64,000 bases of DNA from Atherix ibis (Eukaryota; Arthropoda; Insecta; Diptera; Athericidae). The DNA lies in NCBI GenBank assembly GCA_958298945.1, contig CATQJD010000005.1, forward strand, positions 124,001 to 188,000, given 5' to 3'. The translations under genes were made by a program, and so were the position numbers. This document shows positions 47,742 to 59,559 of this stretch, piece by piece (position 1 is the first letter of the stretch; each line of letters begins with the position of its first letter). A model generated the notes under the pieces. That model was given only the letters and a program-made list of their open reading frames with translations, ran no database searches and had not been told where the DNA came from.

Positions 47742-48970
47742 GGAATGTTTAAGAGGAATATGAAGCAGTATGTTTAAGAGAAATATGAAGTAGTATGTTT
47801 AAGAGGAATATGAAGTAGTATGTTTAAGAGGAATATGAAGTAGTATGTTTAAGAGAAATATGAGTAGTATGTTTAAGAGGAATATGAAGTAGTAAGTTTA
47901 AGAGGAATGTGAAGTAGTATATTTAAGAGGAATATGAAGAAGTATATTCAAGAGAAATATAAAGTAGTATGTTTAAGAGGAATATGAAGTAGTATGTTTA
48001 AGAGGAATATGAAGTAGTATGTTTAAGAGGAATATGAAGTAGTATATTTAAGAGGAATATGAAGTAGTTTATTTAAGAGGAATATGAAGTAGTATATTTA
48101 AGAGGAATATGAAGTAGTATATTTAAGAAGAATATGAAGTAGTATGTTTAAGAGGAATATGAAATAGTATGTTTAAGAGGAATATGAAGTAGTATGTTTA
48201 AGAGGAATATGAAGTAGTAAGTTTAAGAGAAATATGAAGTAGTATGTTTAAGAGGAATATGAAGTAGTATGTTTAAGATGAATACGCAATAGTATGTTTA
48301 AGAGGAATATGAAGTAGTATGTTAAAGAGGAATATGAAGTAGTATGTTTAAGAGGAATATGAAGTAGTATGTTTAAGAGGAATATGAAGTAGTATGTTTA
48401 AGAGGAATATGGAGTAGTATGTTTAAGAGGAATATGAAGTAGTATGTTTAAGAAGAATAGGAAATAGTATGTTTAAGAGGAATATGAAGAAGTATCTTTA
48501 AGAGGAATATGAAGAAGTATGTTTAAGAGGAATATGCAAAAGTATATTTAAGAGGAATATGAAGTAGTATATTTAAGAGGAATATGAAGTAGTATGTTTA
48601 AGAGGAACATAAAGTAGTATGTTTAAGAGGAATATGAAGTAGTATGTTTAAGAGGAATATGAAGTAGTATGTTTAAGAGGAATATGAAGTAGTATGTTTA
48701 AGAGGAATATGAAGTAGTATGTATAAGATAAATATGAAGTAGTATGTTTAAGAGGAAGATGAAGTAGTTTGTTTAAGAGGAATATGAAGTAGTAAGTTTA
48801 AGAGGAATGTGAAGTAGTATATTTAAGAGCAATATGAAGTAGTATATTCAAGAGGAATATGAAGTAGTATGTTTAAGAGGAATATAAAATAGTATGTTTA
48901 AAAGGAATATGAAGTAGTATGTTTAAGAGGAATATAAAGTAGTATGTTTAAGAGGAATATAAAGTAGTAT
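47742..48970 (+). repeat. HOR M, copy 2 with a 200-bp insertion at its right end
   Basis: Matches copy 1 at 1,212 bp to about 48730. The AAGTGGAATATGAAGCAG unit, at about 47565 in copy 1, appears at about 48977 (offset about 1,412 bp), so eight extra monomers (200 bp, carrying a GTAAG/GAATGTG/TTCAAG signature) lie in between. Confidence 0.83.
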
Positions 48971-51544
48971 GTTTAAGTGGAATATGAAGCAGTATGTATA
49001 AGAGGAACATAAAGTAGTATATTTAAGAGGAATATGAAGTAGTATGTTTAAGAGGAATATGAAGTAGTATGTTTAAGAGAAATATGAAGTAGTATGTTTA
49101 AGAGGAATATGAAGTAGTAAGTTTATGAGGAATATGAAGTAGTATATTTAAGAGGAATGTGAAGTATTATATTTAAGAGGAATATGAAGTAGTATGTTTA
49201 AGAGGAATATGAAGTAGTATGTTTAAGAGGAATATGAAATAGTATGTTTGAGAGGAATATGAAGTAGTATGTTTAAGAGGAATATGAAGTAGTATGTTCC
49301 AGAGGAATATGAAGTTGTATGTTTGAGAGGAATATGAAGTAGTATGTTTAAGAGGAATCTGAAGTGGTATGTTTAAGAGGAATATGAAGAAGTATGTTAA
49401 AGAGGAGAATGAAGTAGTATGTTTAAGAAGAATATGAAGTAGTATGTTTAAGAGGAATATGAAGTAGTATGTTTAAGAGGAATATGAAGAAGTATGTTTA
49501 AGAGGAATATGAAGTAGTATGTTTAAGAGGAATATGAAGTAGAATGTTTAAGAGGAATATGAAGTAGTATGGTTAAGACGAATATGAAGTAGTATGCTTA
49601 AGAGGAATATGAAGTAGTATATGTAAGAGAAATATGAAGTAGTATATTTAAAAGAAATATGAAGTAGTATGTTTAAGAGGAATATGAAGTAGTATGTTTA
49701 AGAGGAATATACAGTAGTATATTTAAGAGGAATATGAAGTAGTATATTTAAGAGGAATATGAAGTAGTATGCTTAAGAGGAACATGAGGTAGTATGTTTA
49801 AGAGGAATATGAAGTTGTATGCTTAAGAGGAATATGAAGTAGTATGTTTAAGAGGAATATGAAGTAGTATGTTAAAGAGGAATATGAAGTAGTATGTTTA
49901 CAAGGAATATGAAGTTGTATGTTTAAGACGAATATGAAGTAGTATGTTTAAGAGGAATATGGAATAGTATGTTTAAGAGGAATATGAAGTAGTATGTTTA
50001 AGAGGAATATGAAGTAGTATATTCAAGAGGAATATGAAGTAGTATGTTTAAGAGGAATATGAAATAGTATGTTTAAGAGGAATATGAAGTAGTCTGTTTA
50101 AGAATAATATGAAGGAGTATGTTTAAGAGGAATATGAAGTAGTATGTTTTAGTGGAATATTAAGTAGTATGTTTATGAGGAATATGAAGTAGTATGTTTA
50201 AGAAGAATATGAAGTAGTATGTTTAAGAGGAATATGAAGAGTAGTGTGTTTGAGAGGAATATGAAGTACTATGTTTAAGAGGAATATGAAGTAGTATGTT
50301 TGAAAAGGAATATGAAGTAGTATGTTTAAGAGGAATATGAAGTAGTATGTTTAAGAGGAATATAAAGTATTGTATTTAAGAGGAATATGAAGTAGTATAT
50401 TTAAGAGGAATATGAAGTAGTATATTTAAGAGGAATATAAAGTAGTATGTTTAAGAGGAATATGAAGTAGTATGTTTAAGAGGAATATGGAATAGTATGT
50501 TTAAGAGGAATATGAAGTAGTATGTTCAAGAGGAATATGAAGTAGTATGTTTGAGAGGAATATGAAGTAGTATGTTTAAGAGGAATCTGAAGTGGTATGT
50601 CTAAGAGGAATATAAAGTAGTATATTCAAGAGGAATATGAAGTAGTATGTTTAAGAGGAATATGAAATAGTATGTTTAAGAGGAATATGAAGTAGTATGT
50701 TTAAGAGGAATATGAAGGAGTATGTTTAAGATTAATATGAAGTAGTATGTTTAAGAGAAATATGAAGTAGTGTGTTTAAGAGGAATATGAAGTAGTAAGT
50801 TTATGAGGAATATGAAGTAGTATATTTAAGAGGAATGTGAAGTATTATATTTAAGAGGAATATGAAGTAGTATGTTTAAGAGGAATATGAAGTAGTATGT
50901 TTAAGAGGAATATGAAATAGTAAGTTTAAGAGGAATATGAAGTAGTATGTTTAAGAGGAATATGAAGTAGTATGTTCAAGAGGAATATGAAGTAGTATGT
51001 TTGAGAGGAATATGAAGTAGTTTGTTTAAGAGGAATCTGAAGTGGTATGTTTAAGAGGAATAAGAAGTAGTATGTTAAAGAGGAGAATGAAGTAGTATGT
51101 TTAGGAGGAATATGAAAAAGTATGTTTAAGAGGAATATGAAGTAGTATGTTTAAGAGGAATATGAAGAAGTATGTTTAAGAGGAATATGAAGTAGTATGT
51201 TTAAGAGGAATATGAAGTAGTATGTTTAAGAGGAATATGAAGTAGTATGGTTAAGACGAATATGAAGTAGTATGCTTAAGAGGAATATGAAGTATTATAT
51301 GTAAGAGAAATATGAAGTAGTATATTTAAGAGAAATATGAAGTAGTATGTTTAAGAGGAATATGAAGTAGTATGTTTAAGAGGAATATACAGTAGTATAT
51401 TTAAGAGGAATATGAAGTAGTATATTTAAGAGGAATATGAAGTAGTATGTTTAAGAGGAACATGAGGTAGTATGTTTAAGAGGAATATGAAGTTGTATGC
51501 TTAAGGGGAATATGAAGTAGTATGTTTAAGAGGAATATGAAGTA
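48971..51544 (+). repeat. N-type units left of HOR N
   Basis: Holds earlier members of the N family: GGTTAAGACG (49571, then 51249, offset 1,678 bp), TTTACAAGG (49897, then 51575), GAAGGAG (about 50110), the 27-bp GAAGAGTAG unit (50236) and GAATCTGAAGTGG with GGAATAAG or GGAGAATG units. Compared with HOR N it has extra segments (a GTAAGTTTATGAGG series around 50795 and 49110). Confidence 0.8.
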
Positions 51545-54200
51545 GTATGCTAAAGAGGAATATGAAGTAGTATGTTTACAAGGAATATGAAGTTGTATGT
51601 TTAAGACGAATATGAAGTAGTATGTTTAAGAGGAATATGGAATAGTATGTTTAAGAGGAATATGAAGTGGTATGTTTAAGAGGAATATGAAGTAGTATAT
51701 TTAAGTAGAATATGAAGTAGTATGCTTAAGAGGAATGTGAAGTAGTATGTTTAAGGGGAATATGAATTAGTATGTTTAAGAGGAATATGAAGTAGTATGT
51801 TTAAGAGGAATGTGAAGTAGTATATTTAAGAGGAATATAAAGTAGTATATTCAAGAGGAATATGAAGTAGTATGTTTAAGAGGAATATGAAATAGTATGT
51901 TTAAGAGGAATATGAAGTAGTATATTTAAGAGGAATATGAAGGAGTATGTTTAAGAGGAATATGAAGTAGTATGTTTTAGTGGAATATTAAGTAGTATGT
52001 TTATGAGGAATATGAAGTAGTATGTTTAAGAAGAATATGAAGTAGTATGTTTAAGAGGAATATGAAGAGTAGTATGTTTGAGAGGAATATGAAGTACTAT
52101 GTTTAAGAGGAATATGAAGTAGTATGTTTGAAAAGGAATATGAAGTAGTATGTTTAAGAGGAATATGAAGTGGTATGTTTAAGAGGAATATAAAGTATTG
52201 TATTTAAGAGGAATATGAAGTAGTATATTTAAGAGGAATATGAAGTAGTATATTTAAGAGGAATATAAAGTAGTATGTTTAAGACGAATATGAAGTAGTA
52301 TGTTTAAGAGGAATATGGAATAGTATGTTTAAGAGGAATATGAAGTAGTATGTGCAAGAGGAATATGAAGTAGTATGTTTGAGAGGAATATGAAGTAGTA
52401 TGTTTAAGAGGAATCTGAAGTGGTATGTTTAAGAGGAATAAGAAGTAGTATGTTAAAGAGGAGAATGAAGTAGTATGTTTAAGAGGAATATGAAGTAGTA
52501 TGGTTAAGACGAACATGAAGTAGTATGCTTAAGAGGAATATGAAGTAGTATATGTAAGAGAAATATGAAGTAGTATATTTAAGAGAAATATGAAGTAGTA
52601 TGTTTAAGAGGAATATAAAGTAGTATGTTTAAGAGGAATATACAGTAGTATATTTAAGAGGAATATGAAGTAGTATATTTAAGAGGAATATGAAGTAATA
52701 TGTTTAAGAGGAACATGAGGTAGTATGTTTAAGAGGAATATGAAGTTGTATGCTTAAGAGGAATATGAAGTAGTATGTTTAAGAGGAATATGAAGTAGTA
52801 TGTTAAAGAGGAATATGAAGTAGTATGTTTACAAGGAATATGAAGTTGTATGTTTAAGACGAATATGAAGTAGTATGTTTAAGAGGAATATGGAATAGTA
52901 TGTTTAAGAGGAATATGAAGTAGTATGTTTAAGAGGAATATGAAGTAGTATATTTAAGTAGAATATGAAGTAGTATGTTTAAGAGGAATGTGAAGTAGTA
53001 TATTTAAGAGGAATATAAAGTAGTATATTCAAGAGGAATATGAAGTAGTATGTTTAAGAGGAATATGAAATAGTATGTTTAAGAGGAATATGAAGTAGTA
53101 TGTTTAAGAATATTATGAAGGAGTATGTTTAAGAGGAATATGAAGTAGTATGTTTTAGTGGAATATTAAGTAGTATGTTTATGAGGAATATGAAGTAGTA
53201 TGTTTAAGAAGAATATGAAGTAGTATGTTTAAGAGAAATATGAAGAGTAGTGTGTTTGAGAGGAATATGAAGTACTATGTTTAAGAGGAATATGAAGTAG
53301 TATGTTTGAAAAGGAATATGAAGTAGTATTTTTAAGAGGAATATGAAGTAGTATGTTTAAGAGGAATATAAAGTATTGTATTTAAGAGGAATATGAAGTA
53401 GTATATTTAAGAGGAATATGAAGTAGTATATTTAAGAGGAATATAAAGTAGTATGTTTAAGAGGAATATGAAGTAGTATGTTTCAGAGGAATATGGAATA
53501 GTATGTTTAAGAGGAATATGAAGTAGTATGTTCAAGAGGAATATGAAGTAGTATGTTTGAGAGGAATATGAAGTAGTATGTTTAAGAGGAATCTGAAGTG
53601 GTATGTCTAAGAGGAATATAAAGTAGTATATTCAAGAGGAATATGAAGTAGTATGTTTAAGAGGAATATGAAATAGTATGTTTAAGAGGAATATGAAGTA
53701 GTATGTTTAAGAGGAATATGAAGGAGTATGTTTAAGAGGAATATGAAGTAGTATGTTTAAGAGGAATATGAAGTATTATGTTTAAGAGAAATATGAAGTA
53801 GTATGTGTAAGAGGAATATGAAGTAGTAAGTTTATGAGGAATATGAAGTAGTATATTTAAGAGGAATGTGAAGTATTATATTTAAGAGGAATATGAAGTA
53901 GTATGTTTAAGAGGAATATGAAGTAGTATGTTTAAGAGGAATATGAAATAGTATGTTTAAGAGGAATTAGAAGTAGTATGTTTAAGGGGAATATGAAGTA
54001 GTATGTTTAAGAGGAATATGAAGTAGTATGTTTAAGAGGAATATGAAGTAGTATGGTTAAGACGAATATGAAGTAGTATTCTTAAGAGGAATATGAAGTA
54101 GTATATGTAAGAGAAATATGAAGTAGTATATTTAAGAGAAATATGAAGTAGTATGTTTAAGAGGAATATGAAGTAGTATGTTTAAGAGGAATATACAGTA
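51545..54200 (+). repeat. HOR N, copy 1 (2,656 bp)
   Basis: Followed by a near-identical copy. Identical offsets of 2,656 bp hold for GTATGCTAAAG (51545 and 54201), TTTACAAGG (51575 and 54231; 52828 and 55484), the 27-bp GAAGAGTAG unit (52064 and 54720; 53242 and 55898) and GTATGTGCAAGAGG (about 52350 and 55006). The unit is itself two halves of 1,253 and 1,403 bp, as the TTTACAAGG spacing shows. Relative to copy 2 it lacks nine monomers near 54000. Confidence 0.92.
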
Positions 54201-57080
54201 GTATGCTAAAGAGGAATATGAAGTAGTATGTTTACAAGGAATATGAAGTTGTATGTTTAAGACGAATATGAAGTAGTATGTTTAAGAGGAATATGGAATA
54301 GTATGTTTAAGAGGAATATGAAGTGGTATGTTTAAGAGGAATATGAAGTAGTATATTTAAGTAGAATATGAAGTAGTATGCTTAAGAGGAATGTGAAGTA
54401 GTATGTTTAAGGGGAATATGAATTAGTATGTTTAAGAGGAATATGAAGTAGTATGTTTAAGAGGAATGTGAAGTAGTATATTTAAGAGGAATATAAAGTA
54501 GTATATTCAAGAGGAATATGAAGTAGTATGTTTAAGAGGAATATGAAATAGTATGTTTAAGAGGAATATGAAGTAGTATATTTAAGAGGAATATGAAGGA
54601 GTATGTTTAAGAGGAATATGAAGTAGTATGTTTTAGTGGAATATTAAGTAGTATGTTTATGAGGAATATGAAGTAGTATGTTTAAGAAGAATATGAAGTA
54701 GTATGTTTAAGAGGAATATGAAGAGTAGTATGTTTGAGAGGAATATGAAGTACTATGTTTAAGAGGAATATGAAGTAGTATGTTTGAAAAGGAATATGAA
54801 GTAGTATGTTTAAGAGGAATATGAAGTGGTATGTTTAAGAGGAATATAAAGTATTGTATTTAAGAGGAATATGAAGTAGTATATTTAAGAGGAATATGAA
54901 GTAGTATATTTAAGAGGAATATAAAGTAGTATGTTTAAGACGAATATGAAGTAGTATGTTTAAGAGGAATATGGAATAGTATGTTTAAGAGGAATATGAA
55001 GTAGTATGTGCAAGAGGAATATGAAGTAGTATGTTTGAGAGGAATATGAAGTAGTATGTTTAAGAGGAATCTGAAGTGGTATGTTTAAGAGGAATAAGAA
55101 GTAGTATGTTAAAGAGGAGAATGAAGTAGTATGTTTAAGAGGAATATGAAGTAGTATGGTTAAGACGAACATGAAGTAGTATGCTTAAGAGGAATATGAA
55201 GTAGTATATGTAAGAGAAATATGAAGTAGTATATTTAAGAGAAATATGAAGTAGTATGTCTAAGAGGAATATAAAGTAGTATGTTTAAGAGGAATATACA
55301 GTAGTATATTTAAGAGGAATATGAAGTAGTATATTTAAGAGGAATATGAAGTAGTATGTTTAAGAGGAACATGAGGTAGTATGTTTAAGAGGAATATGAA
55401 GTTGTATGCTTAAGAGGAATATGAAGTAGTATGTTTAAGAGGAATATGAAGTAGTATGTTAAAGAGGAATATGAAGTAGTATGTTTACAAGGAATATGAA
55501 GTTGTATGTTTAAGACGAATATGAAGTAGTATGTTTAAGAGGAATATGGAATAGTATGTTTAAGAGGAATATGAAGTAGTATGTTTAAGAGGAATATGAA
55601 GTAGTATATTTAAGTAGAATATGAAATAGTATGTTTAAGAGGAATGTGAAGTAGTATATTTAAGAGGAATATAAAGTAGTATATTCAAGAGGAATATGAA
55701 GTAGTATGTTTAAGAGGAATATGAAATAGTATGTTTAAGAGGAATATGAAGTAGTATGTTTAAGAATATTATGAAGGAGTATGTTTAAGAGGAATATGAA
55801 GTAGTATGTTTTAGTGGAATATTAAGTAGTATGTTTATGAGGAATATGAAGTAGTATGTTTAAGAAGAATATGAAGTAGTATGTTTAAGAGAAATATGAA
55901 GAGTAGTGTGTTTGAGAGGAATATGAAGTACTATGTTTAAGAGGAATATGAAGTAGTATGTTTGAAAAGGAATATGAAGTAGTATTTTTAAGAGGAATAT
56001 GAAGTAGTATGTTTAAGAGGAATATAAAGTATTGTATTTAAGAGGAATATGAAGTAGTATATTTAAGAGGAATATGAAGTAGTATATTTAAGAGGAATAT
56101 AAAGTAGTATGTTTAAGAGGAATATGAAGTAGTATGTTTCAGAGGAATATGGAATAGTATGTTTAAGAGGAATATGAAGTAGTATGTTCAAGAGGAATAT
56201 GAAGTAGTATGTTTGAGAGGAATATGAAGTAGTATGTTTAAGAGGAATCTGAAGTGGTATGTCTAAGAGGAATATAAAGTAGTATATTCAAGAGGAATAT
56301 GAAGTAGTATGTTTAAGAGGAATATGAAATAGTATGTTTAAGAGGAATATGAAGTAGTATGTTTAAGAGGAATATGAAGGAGTATGTTTAAGAGGAATAT
56401 GAAGTAGTATGTTTAAGAGGAATATGAAGTATTATGTTTAAGAGAAATATGAAGTAGTATGTGTAAGAGGAATATGAAGTAGTAAGTTTATGAGGAATAT
56501 GAAGTAGTATATTTAAGAGGAATGTGAAGTATTATATTTAAGAGGAATATGAAGTAGTATGTTTAAGAGGAATATGAAGTAGTATGTTTAAGAGGAATAT
56601 GAAATAGTATGTTTAAGAGGAATTAGAAGTAGTATGTTTAAGGGGAATATGAAGTAGTATGTTCAAGAGGAATATGAAGTAGTATGTTTGAGAGGAATAT
56701 AAAGTAGTATGTTTAAGAGGAATCTGAAGTGGTATGTTTAAGAGGAATAAGAAGTAGTATGATAAAGAGGAGAATGAAGTAGTATGTTTAAGAGGAATAT
56801 GAAGTAGTATGTTTAAGAGGAATATGAAGTAGTATGTTTAAGAGGAATATGAAGAAGTATGTTTAAGAGGAATATGAAGTAGTATGTTTAAGAGGAATAT
56901 GAAGTAGTATGTTTAAGAGGAATATGAAGTAGTATGGTTAAGACGAATATGAAGTAGTATTCTTAAGAGGAATATGAAGTAGTATATGTAAGAGAAATAT
57001 GAAGTAGTATATTTAAGAGAAATATGAAGTAGTATGTTTAAGAGGAATATGAAGTAGTATGTTTAAGAGGAATATACAGT
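54201..57080 (+). repeat. HOR N, copy 2 (2,656 bp plus a 225-bp segment)
   Basis: Only a few substitutions separate it from copy 1 over the stretches compared, for example GTCTAAG at 55258 (copy 1 GTTTAAG) and GTAGTATG near 55351 (copy 1 GTAATATG). Near its end it has nine additional monomers (GTTCAAG, TTTGAGAGG, GAATCTGAAGTGG, GGAATAAG, GGAGAATG and others) before AAGACG and TATTCTTAAG, where the offset becomes 2,881 bp (54061 and 56942). The left junction, ATACAGTAGTATGCTAAAG at about 54190, joins two points that are about 150 bp apart in copy 1. Confidence 0.92.
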
Positions 57081-59559
57081 AGTATATTTAAGAGGAATAT
57101 GAAGTAGTATATTTAAGAGGAATATGAAATAGTATGTTTAAGAGGAACATGAGGTAGTATGTTTAAGAGGAATATGAAGTTGTATGCTTAAGAGGAATAT
57201 GAAGTAGTATGTTTAAGAGGAATATGAAGTAGTATGTTAAAGAGGAATATGAAGTAGTATGTTTACAAGGAATATGAAGTTGTATGTTTAAGACGAATAT
57301 GAAGTAGTATGTTTAAGAGGAATATGGAATAGTATGTTTAAGAGGAATATGAAGTAGTATGTTTAAGTGGAATATTAAGTAGTGTGTTTATGAGAAATAT
57401 GAAATAGTATGTTTAAGAGGTATATGAAGTAGTATGTTTAAGAGGAATATAAAGAGTAGTATGTTTGAGAGGAATATGAAGTACTATGTTTAAAAGGAAT
57501 ATGAAGTAGTATGTTTGAAAAGGAATATGAAGTAGTATGTTTAAGAGGAATAAGAAGTAGTATGTTTAAGAGGAATATGAAGTAGTGTATTTAAGAGGAA
57601 TATGAAGTAGTATATTTAAGAGGAATATGAAGTAGTATATTTAAAAGAAATATGAAATAGTATGCTTAAGAGGAATATGAAGTAGTATATTCAAGTTGAA
57701 TATGAAGTAGTATGTTAAAGAGGAGAATGAAGTAGTATGTTTAAGAGGAATATGAAGTAGTATGTTTAAGAGGAATATGAAGTAGTGTGTTTAAGAGGAA
57801 TATGAAGTAGTATGTTTAAGAGGAATATGAAGTAGTATGTTTAAGAGGAATATGAAGTAGCATGTTTAAGAGAAATATGAAGTAGTATGGTTACGACGAA
57901 TATGAAGTAGTATGCTTAAGAGGAATATGAAGTAGATTATTTAAGAGGAATATGAAGTATGATATTTACAAGAAATATGAAGTAGTATTTTTAAGAGGAA
58001 TATGAAGTAGTATGTTTAAGAGGAATATGCAGTAGTATATTTAAGAGGAATATGAAGTAGTATATTTAAGAGGAATATGAAGTAGTATGTTTAAGAGAAA
58101 TGTGAAGTAGTATATTTAAGAGGAATATGAAGTAGTATATTCAAGAAGAATATGAAGTAGTATGTTTAAGAGGAATATGAAGTAGGATGTTTAAGAGGAA
58201 TATGAAGTAGTATATTTAAGAGGAATATGAAGTAGTAAGTTTCAGAGAAATGTGAAGTAGTATATTTAAGAGGAATATGAAGTAGTATATTCAAGAGGAA
58301 TATGAAGTAGTATGTTTAAGAGGAATATGAAGTAGTATGTTTAAGAGGAATATGTAGTAGTATGTTAAAGAGGTATATGAAGTAGTATGTTTAAGATTAA
58401 TATGAAGTAGTATATTTAAGAGGAATATGAAGTAGTATGCTTAAGAGGAATATGAAGTAGTATGTTTAAGTGGAATATGAAGTAGTATGTTTAAGAGGAA
58501 TATGAAGTAGTATGTTTAAGAGGAATATGAAGTAGTATGTTTAAGAGGAATATGAAGAGTAGTATTTTTGAGAGGAATATAAAGTACTATGTTTATATGA
58601 AGTAGTATGCTTAAAAAGGAATATGAAGTAGTATGTTTAAGAGGAATATGAAATAGTATATTTAAGAGGAATATGAAGTAGTATATTTAAGAGGAATATG
58701 CAGTAGTATGTTTAAGAGGAATATGAAGTAGTATGTTTTAGAGGAATATGAACTAGTATGTTTAAGAGGAATATGAAATAGTATGTTTAAGAGCAATATG
58801 AAGTAGTATGTTTAAGAGGAATATGAAGTAGTATGTTTAACAGGAATATGAAATAGTTTGTTTAAGAGGAATATGAAGTATTTTGTTTAAGAGTAATATG
58901 AAGTAGTATGTTTAAGAGAAATATGAAGTAGTATGTTTAAGAGGAATTTGAAGTAGTATATTTAAGAGGAATATGAAGTAGTATGTTTAGGAGGAATGTG
59001 AAGTAGTATGTTAAAGAGGAATATGAAGTAGTATGTTTAAGAGGAATATGAAGTAGTATGTTTAAGAGGAATATGAAGTTGTATGTTTAAGAGGAATATG
59101 AAGTAGTATATTTAAGCCGAATATGAGATAGTATATTTAAGAGGAATATGAAGAAGTATGTTTAAGAGTAATATGAAGTAGTATGGTTAAGAGGAATATG
59201 AAGTAGTATGCTTAAGAGGAATATGAAGTAGTATATTTAAGAGAAATATGACGTACTATATTTAAGCGAAATATGAAGTAGTATGTTTAAGAGGAATATG
59301 AAGTAGTATGTTTAAGAGGAATATGCAGTAGTATATTTAAGAGGAATATGAAGTAGTATATTTAAGAGGAATATGAAGTAGTATGTTTAAAAGGAACATG
59401 AAGTAGTATGTTTAAGAAGAATATGAAGTAGTATGTTTAAGAGGAATATGAAGTAGTATGTTTAAGAGGAATATGAACTAGTATGTTTTAGAGGAATATG
59501 AAGTAGTATATTTAAGAGGAATATGAGATAGTATATTTAAGAGGAATATGAAGAAGTAT
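57081..59559 (+). repeat. Satellite segment between N and O
   Basis: Starts with N-type markers (TTTACAAGG at 57262, GGAATATTAAG about 57372, AAAGAGTAG 27-mer at 57451, GAAAAGG) and then becomes less ordered. It contains GGTTACGACG (57889), the TTTCAGAG/GTGAAG/TTCAAG signature (about 58240), a second 27-mer (58554), a truncated unit at about 58591 (ATGTTTATATGAAG) and AAGCCGAATATGAG (about 59115). The GAGATAG/GAAGAAG/AGTAATATG trio occurs twice (about 59126 and 59526). Confidence 0.76.

Noticed and set aside
52304..52516. 70-codon open frame on the - strand
   Set aside because: Repeat-derived in the same way. Its exact duplicate at 54960-55172 is explained by the 2,656-bp HOR duplication, not by protein-level conservation.
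54960..55172. Second identical 70-codon open frame on the - strand
   Set aside because: It is the HOR N copy 2 counterpart of 52304-52516. Identity follows from a recent DNA duplication.
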